Source: Paracoccaceae bacterium
Lineage (GTDB): Bacteria > Pseudomonadota > Alphaproteobacteria > Rhodobacterales > Rhodobacteraceae
NCBI GenBank assembly: GCA_029862205.1
Contig: JAOTXT010000007.1
Coordinates: forward strand, 1 to 64,000
Reading direction: 5' to 3'
Length of the DNA: 64,000 bases
This document shows, in pieces, positions 37,343-45,990 of this stretch. The notes beneath the pieces are model-generated. The model saw only the letters and a list, made by a program, of their open reading frames with translations. It had not been told where the DNA came from and made no database searches. The translations under genes and the position numbers were made by a program. The first letter of the stretch is position 1, and every line of letters begins with the position of its first letter.

Positions 37343-37759
37343 CTAGCTGGGCAACGCCGTCTCGTGTACGTAACGCCAGATGAGCCTTTCTTCCAGGCGC
37401 TCGAAAAGCACGGTGGAGCGGCGCAGGTTGTCGGCCGGGGTCGTATTCCGGGCGCCGAATTGGGCTTCGACATAGCCTGCCAGGATCAGGCCCGCATCGG
37501 GCCAATGGCCCAGCAGACGCGGCTCGCGGATCCCGATCCGGAAGTCCGGGTTGGTGCCGTGTGCTTTGGCGATCGCGCCGAGCAGCACGGCACGGGTCAG
37601 CACTGTCCCGGCGGGCTGGATGTTCTCAAAATCCGGGTGCAGCACCGGGGCCAGACTCGTGTCGAGGGCGTTCTGGGGCAGTGTGCCCTGGAACCAGCCC
37701 TCGAAGAAGTCGTGCAGACGGACGATCTCGGCTGTGACCTCGTCCAGCAGGGCTGTCAT
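37343..37759 (-). CDS. NTF2-like (DUF4440-type) protein
   Basis: A 138-residue single-domain protein. FFEGWFQGTLPQNA followed by LAPVLHPDFENIQPAGTVLTR matches the SnoaL/DUF4440 cone-shaped fold, and FGARNTTPADNLRRSTVLFE, WRYVHETALP complete it. Members bind small molecules or act as isomerases; the function here is unknown. The ATG overlaps the speB stop by four bases, so it is co-expressed with the agmatinase-like gene. Confidence 0.7.
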   Translation of the reverse strand: MTALLDEVTAEIVRLHDFFEGWFQGTLPQNALDTSLAPVLHPDFENIQPAGTVLTRAVLLGAIAKAHGTNPDFRIGIREPRLLGHWPDAGLILAGYVEAQFGARNTTPADNLRRSTVLFERLEERLIWRYVHETALPS

Positions 37760-38709
37760 CCCGCCGCCATGACGCAGAGGAGTTCATACATCACCGTCGC
37801 GCCATTCAACGCCGTAATCCCGCCCACGTCGAAGGGCGGCGAGACCTCGACCGTGTCGGCGCCCCTGATATCGAGCCCCGCGAGCCGCCGGATCATGCCC
37901 TGAGCCTCGCGCATGGTGATGCCGCCTGCCTCGGGCGTTCCGGTGCCTGGCGCCAGCGACGGGTCGAGGCTGTCGATATCGAAGCTCACATAGATCGGCG
38001 TCTGGCCCACGATCTCACGCGCCTCTTCGATGCAGGCACGCCAGCCGCGTTCCTCGACCTCCTCCATCATCATGACGCGCATGCCGCTCTCGAAGCTGAA
38101 CTTCCACATATCCGCCTGGTAGAGCGAGCCGCGGATGCCAATCTGAACCACCTTCTTTGGGTCCAACAGTCCCTCGTCTACCGCCACCTTGAAAGGCGCG
38201 CCGTGGTGGAAACGCGAGCCACCATAATCATCGCCCGTATCCGCGTGGGCATCGATATGGATCATTCCGAGCGGCGCGCCGTCCTTGGCCAACGCGCGCA
38301 GGATCGGCAGGCTGACCGAGTGGTCGCCGCCACAGGCCAGCGCCCTTGTGCCAGCGGCTTTCACCCGGGCGAAATAGTCCTCGATTTCCTTGTGCGCCCC
38401 CTCCAGTTCGTAGGGCTTCCTGATCCAGGCATCGCCGATATCGGCCACCTTGGCAGCATCGAACGGGTTGACGCCGGTCGCCTGGTTGACCCGGCGCATC
38501 AGCGAGGACTGGTTGCGCACCTCGCGCGGCCCGTGACGGGGGCCGGGGCGGTTGGTGACGCCGCCGTCATAGGGCACGCCGCAGACGCCGATTTGGGGCG
38601 GGTCGGCCTCGAAATCCTCCCGGTATGGCAGGCGGAAGAAGGTGGCGAGCCCGGTGAAGCGCGGGCGCTGCATCGGGTCGGTGAAATCGAGCGTTTCGCG
38701 ATCGGACAT
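37756..38709 (-). CDS. speB: Agmatinase-family ureohydrolase
   Basis: Binuclear manganese hydrolase of the arginase family, releasing urea from agmatine or a related guanidino compound. It has 317 residues. The metal ligands are in ALACGGDHSVSLPI, MIHIDAHADTGDD and YVSFDIDSLDPSLAPGTGTP, and PGPRHGPREVRNQS is typical of the SpeB branch. The exact substrate (agmatine, guanidinobutyrate or guanidinopropionate) cannot be read. The frame runs to 38778, but the ATG at 38709 has GGGAG upstream. It diverges from dnaE, about 100 bases away. Confidence 0.85.
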   Translation of the reverse strand: MSDRETLDFTDPMQRPRFTGLATFFRLPYREDFEADPPQIGVCGVPYDGGVTNRPGPRHGPREVRNQSSLMRRVNQATGVNPFDAAKVADIGDAWIRKPYELEGAHKEIEDYFARVKAAGTRALACGGDHSVSLPILRALAKDGAPLGMIHIDAHADTGDDYGGSRFHHGAPFKVAVDEGLLDPKKVVQIGIRGSLYQADMWKFSFESGMRVMMMEEVEERGWRACIEEAREIVGQTPIYVSFDIDSLDPSLAPGTGTPEAGGITMREAQGMIRRLAGLDIRGADTVEVSPPFDVGGITALNGATVMYELLCVMAAG

Positions 38710-38812
38710 TTTTGGCTCCCTGCGGTCCACCGCAGACTGCGCGATGCGGAAAGTTGGGGCAAGCATGGATCGGGGCATTCCGCCTCTCAGGCGTCTGCTC
38801 TAGTCTCGCCCC

Positions 38813-41800
38813 ATGGCCGATTCTCCCCGCTTCATCCATCTCCGCGTCCACTCCGCCTATTCGCTGCGCGAGGGCGCGGTGCATGTGAAGAAGCTGCCGG
38901 GGCTTTGTGCCGGGATGGGCTTCCCGGCGGTAGCGGTGACGGACACCAATAACCTCTTCGGGGGGCTGGAATTTTCGGAGAGTTGCGCGGGCGCCGGCGT
39001 GCAGCCGATCATGGGGTTGCAGCTTGCCGTCGCCTATGCGGAAGGCGCGCCGGGCGAGAAGCCGGTCGAGCCGGCGCCGATTGCGCTCTACGCGCAAAAC
39101 GAAACCGGGTGGCGGAACCTAATGGCGCTTTCGTCGGCTGCGTTCCTGGACACCGACGTCACGCAACTGCCCCATGTCAGCCTGGAGACATTGTCGGCCC
39201 ACGCTGACGGGGTGATTTGCCTGACCGGTGGAGCCGAGGGGCCGGTGGGACGGCTGCTGCAGGCCAACCGGCGCCCAGTGGCCGAACTGCTGACGCGGCA
39301 ATTGGCTGAGATGTTCCCGCATCGGCTTTATGTGGAGATTCAGCGTCATGGCTCCGGCAATAGCCGCCGAACGATGTCCGAGGAGGCCACCGAACCCGGG
39401 TTGATCGAGGTTGCATACGATCAGGCGCTTCCTCTGGTCGCCACGAACGACGTTTATTTCCAGGCGCCGGAGCTCTTCCAGGCGCATGACGCATTCCTCT
39501 GCATCGGCGAGGGGCGCTACGTGAACGAATCGAACCGGCGGCAGCTAACGCCAGAACACTACCTGAAAACCGAAGCCGAGATGGTTGAGCGTTTCGCCGA
39601 CCTGCCGGAGGCGATCGAGAACACGGTCGAGATCGCCCGGCGTTGCGCCTACCGGCCGCGCACCCATGACCCGATCCTGCCGCGTTTCGCGGATGACGAG
39701 GTGGACGAGCTGAAACGTGAGGCGCACGAGGGGTTGAAGGAACGCCTGGCGGTCATTCCGCACGCGGCCGAGGTCAAGGACTACGAAGGCCGGCTGGAAT
39801 TCGAGCTGGGTGTCATCGAGCAGATGGGCTTCCCTGGCTACTTCCTGATCGTTGCCGATTTCATCAAATGGGCGAAGTCCCATGACATTCCGGTGGGGCC
39901 TGGACGCGGCTCGGGTGCTGGGTCTTTGGTTGCCTACGCATTGACGATTACTGACCTTGATCCATTGCGTTATGGCCTTTTGTTCGAGCGGTTTCTGAAC
40001 CCCGAGCGCATCTCGATGCCGGATTTCGACATCGATTTCTGCCAGGACCGGCGAGAGGAAGTGATCGCCTATGTGCAGCAGAAATACGGCCGCGACCGGG
40101 TCGCGCAGATCATCACCTTCGGTACACTGCTGTCGAAGATGGCGGTGCGCGATGTCGCCCGGGTCATGCAGATGTCCTACAGCCAAGGCGACCGCCTGTC
40201 GAAGCTGATCCCAGTCGAAGGGGTCAAGCCGCTGTCGGTCAAGCAAGCGCGCAAAGAGGAACCCCGGCTGGAGGAGGAGGCGGCGCGGGACGAGAACGTC
40301 GCGGTGCTGCTGAATATCGCCGAAAAGATCGAGGGGCTGCTCAGGAACGCATCGACCCATGCGGCAGGGATCGTGATCGGTGACCGGCCGTTGGCCGAAC
40401 TGGTCCCGCTCTACCGCGACCCGCGCTCTGAGATGCCGGCAACCCAATACAACATGAAATGGGTCGAGCCGGCTGGCCTGGTGAAGTTCGATTTCCTGGG
40501 GCTGAAGACGCTGACGGTCATCCAAAACGCGGTCGACCTGCTGCGCGAGCGGGGGATCGAAATCGACATCTCCGCGATCCCGCTGGATGACGCCAAGACT
40601 TACGAGCTATATGGCCGGGCCGACACGGTTGGGGTCTTCCAGGTGGAAGGCCAGGGGATGCGTGATGCGCTGCGCCAGCTTCACCCCACCTGTATCGAGG
40701 ATATCGTGGCTCTGGTGGCGCTTTACCGCCCTGGTCCGATGGAAAACATCCCGAAGTTCTGCAACGTCAAGAACGGCCGCGAGCCGCGCGAGAGCCTGCA
40801 TCCCTCGATCGACCCGATCCTGGACGAAACCCAGGGCATCATCGTCTACCAGGAGCAGGTGATGGAGATCGCCCGCAAGATGGCGGGTTACTCGCTGGGC
40901 GGCGCCGATCTGCTGCGCCGGGCCATGGGCAAGAAGATCCAGGAGGCGATGGATGCCGAGCGGCCCAAGTTCCTGGCCGGCGCTGCTGAGAACGGGGTCA
41001 AGAAGGCCAAGGCCCAGCAAGTCTGGGACCTGCTGAACAAGTTCGCCAATTACGGCTTCAACAAGTCCCACGCCGCGGCATATGCAGTGGTCAGCTACCA
41101 GACCGCCTGGCTGAAGGCGAACCATCCGGTCGAGTTCATGGCGGCGGTCATGAACCTGGACCTGCACTTGACCGACAAGCTGAATACCTACGTGCAGGAA
41201 TGCCGCCGGGCGGAGCTGCCGGTCGAGGCGCCGTCGGTCAACGGATCACACGCCAAGTTCTCGGTCGAGGAGGGACGCATTCTTTATGCGCTGGGGGCGC
41301 TCAAGAATGTAGGCGTCGAAGCGATGCGGCTGATCGAGATCGCGCGCAAGGACGGGGGGCCGTTCGCGGATGTCTTTGATCTGGCGCGGCGGGTGGACCT
41401 GAGGGCGCTGGGCAAGCGCGCGCTCGAAAGCCTGGTGCGCGCGGGCGCGCTCGACTGCCTAGACCGGAACCGTCACCGGCTGCTGCTGAGCATCGACGCC
41501 CTGACCGATTTTTCCTCGGCCTGTCACGATGACCGCAGCTCGGCGCAAACCTCGCTGTTCGGCGATGGCGGCGAGGACTTGCCGCCGCCGCGCCTGACCG
41601 GCTGCGACGATTGGCTGCCCGCCGAGCGGCTGCGCGAGGAGCATGGGGCGGTCGGTTTCTACCTCAGTGGCCACCCGCTCGAGGATTATATGGGTGCCTT
41701 GAAGCGCCAGGAGGTTCTGACCTTCGCCGAGTTCTCGGCCGGCAAGGCGCGGACAGGGGGCGCGGCACGGATCGCCGGCACGCTGGCCGCGGTGCAGATC

Positions 41801-42262
41801 CGCAAATCCGCACGCGGAAATCGGTTCGCCTTCATTGCCTTCTCCGATCCCACGGGCGGCTATGAGGTGATGGCGTTTTCGGATGTGCTGGCCGAGGCTG
41901 AAGCTTTGCTGGAGACGGGCCGGAACCTGGTGCTTCGGGTCGAAACCGATCCGGGCGACGACGCTTCGCGCATGATGCTGCGCGGCGTGCAGCCGATCGA
42001 GGAAGTCGTGGCCGGGGCCGCTGCGGCGGGGCTCGAAATCTATGTGGAAGATCCCGCCGCCATGGCCTCGATCCGTGCGCGGCTCGATCAGGTGACCAAG
42101 TTAAAACGCACCGGGGGCAGGGGCCCTGTGCACTTGATCCTGCCGATCCCCGACGAGAAACGCGAGGTCGAGATCGCGCTGGCCGAACCCTATCCGGTGG
42201 GCCCCGAGGTTAGAGGCGCGCTGAAGGACATCCCGGGTGTCGCTGAGGTGGTGGAGTTCTGA
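38813..42262 (+). CDS. dnaE: DNA polymerase III subunit alpha
   Basis: Replicative polymerase catalytic subunit, 1149 residues. The N-terminal PHP domain begins FIHLRVHSAYSLREGAVHVK. The polymerase core includes GPGRGSGAGSLVAYAL and MPDFDIDFCQDRREEVIAYV, holding the paired catalytic Asp residues, and YNMKWVEPAGLVKFDFLGLK. A helix-hairpin-helix region (ALGALKNVGVEAMRLI) and an OB-fold (ARIAGTLAAVQIRKSARGN) follow. The proofreading exonuclease is separate, as usual. The ATG at 38813 gives the standard N-terminus. Ends three bases before the converging gene. Confidence 0.97.
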   Translation: MADSPRFIHLRVHSAYSLREGAVHVKKLPGLCAGMGFPAVAVTDTNNLFGGLEFSESCAGAGVQPIMGLQLAVAYAEGAPGEKPVEPAPIALYAQNETGWRNLMALSSAAFLDTDVTQLPHVSLETLSAHADGVICLTGGAEGPVGRLLQANRRPVAELLTRQLAEMFPHRLYVEIQRHGSGNSRRTMSEEATEPGLIEVAYDQALPLVATNDVYFQAPELFQAHDAFLCIGEGRYVNESNRRQLTPEHYLKTEAEMVERFADLPEAIENTVEIARRCAYRPRTHDPILPRFADDEVDELKREAHEGLKERLAVIPHAAEVKDYEGRLEFELGVIEQMGFPGYFLIVADFIKWAKSHDIPVGPGRGSGAGSLVAYALTITDLDPLRYGLLFERFLNPERISMPDFDIDFCQDRREEVIAYVQQKYGRDRVAQIITFGTLLSKMAVRDVARVMQMSYSQGDRLSKLIPVEGVKPLSVKQARKEEPRLEEEAARDENVAVLLNIAEKIEGLLRNASTHAAGIVIGDRPLAELVPLYRDPRSEMPATQYNMKWVEPAGLVKFDFLGLKTLTVIQNAVDLLRERGIEIDISAIPLDDAKTYELYGRADTVGVFQVEGQGMRDALRQLHPTCIEDIVALVALYRPGPMENIPKFCNVKNGREPRESLHPSIDPILDETQGIIVYQEQVMEIARKMAGYSLGGADLLRRAMGKKIQEAMDAERPKFLAGAAENGVKKAKAQQVWDLLNKFANYGFNKSHAAAYAVVSYQTAWLKANHPVEFMAAVMNLDLHLTDKLNTYVQECRRAELPVEAPSVNGSHAKFSVEEGRILYALGALKNVGVEAMRLIEIARKDGGPFADVFDLARRVDLRALGKRALESLVRAGALDCLDRNRHRLLLSIDALTDFSSACHDDRSSAQTSLFGDGGEDLPPPRLTGCDDWLPAERLREEHGAVGFYLSGHPLEDYMGALKRQEVLTFAEFSAGKARTGGAARIAGTLAAVQIRKSARGNRFAFIAFSDPTGGYEVMAFSDVLAEAEALLETGRNLVLRVETDPGDDASRMMLRGVQPIEEVVAGAAAAGLEIYVEDPAAMASIRARLDQVTKLKRTGGRGPVHLILPIPDEKREVEIALAEPYPVGPEVRGALKDIPGVAEVVEF

Positions 42263-42265
42263 GCG

Positions 42266-43126
42266 TTACTCGACCTGGAACGTGTAGAGCCGGGATTTCT
42301 TCCCTTGGTCGGTGACAATATAGATCCGTCCTCGCGCGGGATCGAACGCAATTCCTTCGGCGTTCTTGACCCTCTTGGACTCGCCATCCTTCTGGAAGAT
42401 CAACGGCGCGCTGCTCGCATTGCCCAAGCGTGGATCGAAACGGAAGACAGACTTGCCCCTATCGCTGACGATCCACAAATGGCCGTCGCGCGGATCGTGC
42501 TCTAGGCCAGAGATGTCGAGTTCCGCGTCGCTCAGCCCCTTGATACGGAAGCCCGCATCCGAGGTCAGTTCCCAATAGTTCGTGATCCGGTCCAGGTCGG
42601 GCGTGAGCCGGAGCAACAGGCGTGGATCGGTCTCGACGGCCACGAAGACCATACCGGTTGCGCGATCGATCGTGACGCCTTCGAGACCGTTCTCCTTGTC
42701 GATTGTGCTCAGCTTCGCCTTCAGCTCGGCATCGATTGGGAGATCGGTGATCCGCGCGCTGATCTGCAGCTCGCGCGTCGCACTGTCGATCAATTGCACC
42801 AGGTTGCCATTCTCGGCGACGGTGACGAAAACACCCTCGCCGACGGCGATGCCTTCCAGGTCACTGCTGTTGAGGTCGAAGGACGTGTCGATATCGCCAT
42901 CCAGGCTAAGGCCAAAGACCTTCTTGGTGTCGTCGCTGACAACCCACAACCGGTCGCCCGCGGCGGACAGAGTCACCCCCGACGCCTCGGTCAGGCCGGC
43001 ATCGCGGTTATAGACCTTGGTGCGGTCGATAAACCGCAGGGAAAATCCCTGTGGGTCGGCCAAGGCAGGAACTCCGATCGGCATCAACGCGGCTAAAAGT
43101 GCCGTGACGCGCAGAGTAATCGCCAT
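42266..43126 (-). CDS. Exported SdiA-regulated/beta-propeller-like protein
   Basis: A 286-residue protein with a signal peptide (about residues 1-23, ending VPALA). It is followed by beta-propeller-type repeats: GVTLSAAGDRLWVVSDDTKK, LEGIAVGEGVFVTVAENGN, LEGVTIDRATGMVFVAVE and AEGIAFDPARGRIYIVTD. This matches the SdiA-regulated family, related to esterase-like YncE-type propellers. The role is unknown and the location should be periplasmic. The frame is open to 43312, but the ATG at 43126 with AAAGGTGG upstream begins the signal peptide. Confidence 0.8.
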   Translation of the reverse strand: MAITLRVTALLAALMPIGVPALADPQGFSLRFIDRTKVYNRDAGLTEASGVTLSAAGDRLWVVSDDTKKVFGLSLDGDIDTSFDLNSSDLEGIAVGEGVFVTVAENGNLVQLIDSATRELQISARITDLPIDAELKAKLSTIDKENGLEGVTIDRATGMVFVAVETDPRLLLRLTPDLDRITNYWELTSDAGFRIKGLSDAELDISGLEHDPRDGHLWIVSDRGKSVFRFDPRLGNASSAPLIFQKDGESKRVKNAEGIAFDPARGRIYIVTDQGKKSRLYTFQVE

Positions 43127-43226
43127 CGAACCACCTTTGTCTAGCGGAGGTCCGCGACTCCCCGCCGCTTGTCCGCCTTTGCCCGGCAGTCTACATCCAG
43201 GTCTGAGACTTTCCAAAGAGGCTCCG

Positions 43227-43631
43227 ATGATCGGACGACTGAACCATGTGGCCATAGCGGTGCCTGATCTCGAGGCCGCATCCGACCAGTACCGCGATAC
43301 GCTCGGCGCCAAGGTGGGGGCGCCGCAGGACGAGCCGGATCACGGCGTCACGGTCGTTTTCATCGAGTTGCCCAACACCAAGATCGAACTGCTTTACCCG
43401 TTGGGCGACAATTCACCCATCCAGGGGTTCCTCGACAAAAACCCGTCGGGCGGCATCCATCATGTCTGCTATGAGGTCGACGACATTCTGGCGGCGCGTG
43501 ACCGGCTAAAAGCCGCCGGCGCCCGGGTGCTGGGCGATGGCGAGCCCAAGACCGGCGCGCATGGCAAGCCGGTGCTGTTCCTGCACCCAAAGGATTTTAC
43601 CGGAACGCTCGTTGAGCTGGAGCAGGTCTGA
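43227..43631 (+). CDS. mce: Methylmalonyl-CoA epimerase
   Basis: Interconverts (R)- and (S)-methylmalonyl-CoA on the propionyl-CoA to succinyl-CoA route (and in the ethylmalonyl-CoA pathway). It has 134 residues in the VOC fold: LNHVAIAVPDLEAASDQY, FIELPNTKIELLYPLGDNSP, GGIHHVCYEVDDI and VLFLHPKDFTGTLVELEQ. Metal ligands are the His of LNHVAI, the His of HHVCYE and the Glu of VELEQ. The ATG at 43227 follows AAAGAGG. It is coupled to the next gene with one base between. Confidence 0.94.
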   Translation: MIGRLNHVAIAVPDLEAASDQYRDTLGAKVGAPQDEPDHGVTVVFIELPNTKIELLYPLGDNSPIQGFLDKNPSGGIHHVCYEVDDILAARDRLKAAGARVLGDGEPKTGAHGKPVLFLHPKDFTGTLVELEQV

Positions 43632-43632
43632 G

Positions 43633-43908
43633 ATGGTCATCACCTCGGCGATTGTCCTCTACTGCGTGATCTGGGCGATCACGTTCTTCATCGTGAACCC
43701 GCTCTGGCAGACCAGCCAATCCGAGGATGGCAAGGTGGTGCCAGGCACGCCAGCCAGCGCGCCGGTGGACGCGATGATCAGAAAGAAAGTGATCCTGACC
43801 ACGGTCGTGGCGACGGCCGGGTTCGTGGGCGCTTACCTGGCCATCATCGACCGGTGGGTGACGATTGACGATATCGGGTTTCTGAAACTGCCCTCGCAGA
43901 GGGAGTGA
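43633..43908 (+). CDS. DUF1467 membrane protein
   Basis: A 91-residue protein with two membrane helices (VITSAIVLYCVIWAITFFIV and ILTTVVATAGFVGAYLAIID) and the connecting stretch PGTPASAPVDAMIRKKV, which is the DUF1467 signature. The family is widespread in alphaproteobacteria and of unknown function, often beside mce and proS. The start follows the mce stop by one base. The frame extends upstream inside mce but is not coding there. Confidence 0.87.
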   Translation: MVITSAIVLYCVIWAITFFIVNPLWQTSQSEDGKVVPGTPASAPVDAMIRKKVILTTVVATAGFVGAYLAIIDRWVTIDDIGFLKLPSQRE

Positions 43909-43944
43909 GGCTAGCCCCTTGAGGCCGTCGGCCCAGTGTCCGGA

Positions 43945-44652
43945 TCAAGCCCGGCGCATCGGTCGGTTCCCCGAAAGCCGGTGATACATGTGCGTATAGG
44001 TGGCGACCCCGATCACTGGCACCACCAGGTTGACGATGGGCACGCTGAGCGGCACCGCCATCAGCGCGCCCGAGAGCCAGATCTGAAACCCGTTCTTACG
44101 CCGCAGCGCGCGCATTTCGGGCGGCTGAAGCCGCCTGAGGGCCACCAGCTCAAAATACTCCCGCCCGAACAGATACCCGTTGACCGTCCAGAAAATCAGC
44201 GGCGCGAGAGGACCGGAGATCAGATAGAAGATCAGGCCGACCAAATTGACCGCGATCACGATGCACATGAACCAGAGCGCGCCGCGCATTGCCTCGCCTA
44301 TGGGCATCGGGCGCGCGGGGGGCTGGTCCGGATAGTGGCGCGCCTCGACCGCCTCGGCGATCCGGTCGAGGTAGAGGCCGACGAAAAGCGCGGCCACCGG
44401 AAACATCAGAAACGCCGACAGCAGCAGCATCGCGCCAATCGCCAGACCGCGGGCGGCGGCGAAGGGCGTCTCGATCTCACCGATCAGCGGCAGGTCGAAA
44501 CTCGCCGGCAGGAAACCGGTCAGGAACACAGCACCGGCGGTGACGGCGGCAAGAAGCGCGACGGTCAGCCCGACGCTGCGCAGCAGGACGCCGGTGAACC
44601 GCCCGTCGAAGACCTGGCTGACGGCGCGCAGGAAATCGCCGATCATGCCCAT
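43945..44652 (-). CDS. EI24-domain (CysZ-like) membrane protein
   Basis: A 235-residue inner-membrane protein with about five helices, including SVGLTVALLAAVTAGAVFL and LAIGAMLLLSAFLMFPVAAL. FLRAVSQVFDGRF at the N-terminus and NGYLFGREYFELVALRRL near the C-terminus are typical of the EI24 family, whose E. coli member CysZ is a sulfate channel. A sulfate role here is uncertain. It overlaps the nitroreductase gene by 10 bases. The ATG at 44652 is used; one at 44646 is also possible. Confidence 0.82.
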   Translation of the reverse strand: MGMIGDFLRAVSQVFDGRFTGVLLRSVGLTVALLAAVTAGAVFLTGFLPASFDLPLIGEIETPFAAARGLAIGAMLLLSAFLMFPVAALFVGLYLDRIAEAVEARHYPDQPPARPMPIGEAMRGALWFMCIVIAVNLVGLIFYLISGPLAPLIFWTVNGYLFGREYFELVALRRLQPPEMRALRRKNGFQIWLSGALMAVPLSVPIVNLVVPVIGVATYTHMYHRLSGNRPMRRA

Positions 44653-45215
44653 GTCGTGATCGCGGATAGATTGGGCCGGGGCCGGTCCTGTGGCATGACT
44701 GTCTCGGTGCCGATATGGATGAATCCGGCCACCGCCTCGCCGTCCGTGCAGCGCAGGAAATCCATAATGAAGACCGGGTCATAGGCCATCTTGCCGGTCA
44801 GCCAATTGGCGCCCCAGCCGCTGGCGAGCGCCGCGTTCAGAAGCGCCAGGCAAACCGCCCCGGCGGAGAGATGCTGCTCCCAAAGCGGAACTTTCTCCGA
44901 TGGCTTGGGGCTCGAGATCACAGCGACGATCACCTCGCCTTGGCCGAAGGCTGCGACCGTCTTCGCGGCCGTCGACTCGTCTAGCTCCAATGCCTGGGCA
45001 CGATCCGCGGCCAGCGCCTGCGCCTGTTCGCGGGACGCGCCCTCGATCACGATGAACCGCCATGGTTCCAGCTTACCGTGATCGGGCGAGCGGGCGGCGG
45101 CCGCCAACATTTGCTCGAGCGCTGACCGGTCCGGCCCGCCGGGCCCCAGCGTCTTGGCTGGGCGCGAGCGGCGGCTGAGCAGAAACTCCATCACCTCGGG
45201 GCGGGGCTGGGGCAT
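44643..45215 (-). CDS. Nitroreductase family protein, YdjA-like
   Basis: A 190-residue flavin (FMN) enzyme. FLLSRRSRPAKTLGPGGPD and AARSPDHGKLEPWRFIV hold the FMN-binding Arg and Ser residues, and LASGWGANWLTGKMAYDP and FIHIGTETVMPQDRPRP match the small nitroreductases of the YdjA type. Physiological substrate unknown; typically NAD(P)H-dependent reduction of nitro or quinone compounds. The start overlaps nothing, and the stop overlaps the EI24 gene; four bases separate it from the acetyltransferase upstream, so all three form an operon. Confidence 0.85.
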   Translation of the reverse strand: MPQPRPEVMEFLLSRRSRPAKTLGPGGPDRSALEQMLAAAARSPDHGKLEPWRFIVIEGASREQAQALAADRAQALELDESTAAKTVAAFGQGEVIVAVISSPKPSEKVPLWEQHLSAGAVCLALLNAALASGWGANWLTGKMAYDPVFIMDFLRCTDGEAVAGFIHIGTETVMPQDRPRPNLSAITTWA

Positions 45216-45219
45216 GGGA

Positions 45220-45930
45220 TCAGCCTGTGTTGACCAGAATCGGGTGGGTCAGGTCGCTCAAGCGTCGCTGCTGGCGGCTTTCGCTGTCGAAATTCGCCGG
45301 GTCGAGCCAGGTCTGAAAGGCCGCATCGAGCGCCGGCCATTCGCTGTCGATCGCCGCATACCAAGCAGTGTCGCGGTTGCGTCGCTTCGAGACGGTGGCC
45401 TGGCGGAAGACCCCCTCATAACTCAATCCCAGCCGCATGGCCGCGCCGCGCGAGGGCTGGTTCAGCGCGTTGCATTTCCACTCATAACGCCGGTAGCCCG
45501 CCTCGAAGGCCCATTTCATCATCAGATACATGGCCTCGGTCGCACCCGGCTTGCGCTGAAGAAGGGGTGAGAAATTGATATGCCCGACCTCGATCGAGCC
45601 CGAACCAGGATTGATGCGCAGATAGCTGGCGACGCCGACCGCCTTGCCAGTCGCCTTGTCGATGATCGCGTAGAACATCGGGTCGCCGTCGCGGGTCATC
45701 TCGCCGACCCAAGCGGCATAGTCGGCTTCGGTCTCGTAAGGCCCATAGGGCAGGTAGTCCCAGTTCCGCGCGCCGCCCGGCTGGGTATTCGCCGCATGAA
45801 GGTCCGGCGCATGGGCGACAACCAGCGGCTCGAGCCGGATCAGCCGGCCCTCCATCACCGCGCGGACGGGCTTGGGCGGCGGCGTCCAGCTATCGGGCAG
45901 GGGGGTGCCGAGGTCGGGTCGGTCGGTCAT
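45220..45930 (-). CDS. GNAT family N-acetyltransferase, RimJ/RimL-like
   Basis: A 236-residue acetyl-CoA-dependent transferase. The core has AVMEGRLIRLEPLVVAHAPD, FYAIIDKATGKAVGVASYLR, SIEVGHINFSPLLQRKPGAT and WKCNALNQPSRGAAMRLGLS, the last around the acetyl-CoA pyrophosphate site. This matches the RimJ/RimL group that acetylates protein N-termini or small amines; the substrate is not known. The first gene of the minus-strand operon with the nitroreductase and EI24 genes. Confidence 0.88.
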   Translation of the reverse strand: MTDRPDLGTPLPDSWTPPPKPVRAVMEGRLIRLEPLVVAHAPDLHAANTQPGGARNWDYLPYGPYETEADYAAWVGEMTRDGDPMFYAIIDKATGKAVGVASYLRINPGSGSIEVGHINFSPLLQRKPGATEAMYLMMKWAFEAGYRRYEWKCNALNQPSRGAAMRLGLSYEGVFRQATVSKRRNRDTAWYAAIDSEWPALDAAFQTWLDPANFDSESRQQRRLSDLTHPILVNTG

Positions 45931-45990
45931 CGGAGCCTCGCGGGTTACGGACAGCGATATCTGGCAAGCGGCGCAGCCCAGGGCAAGCCC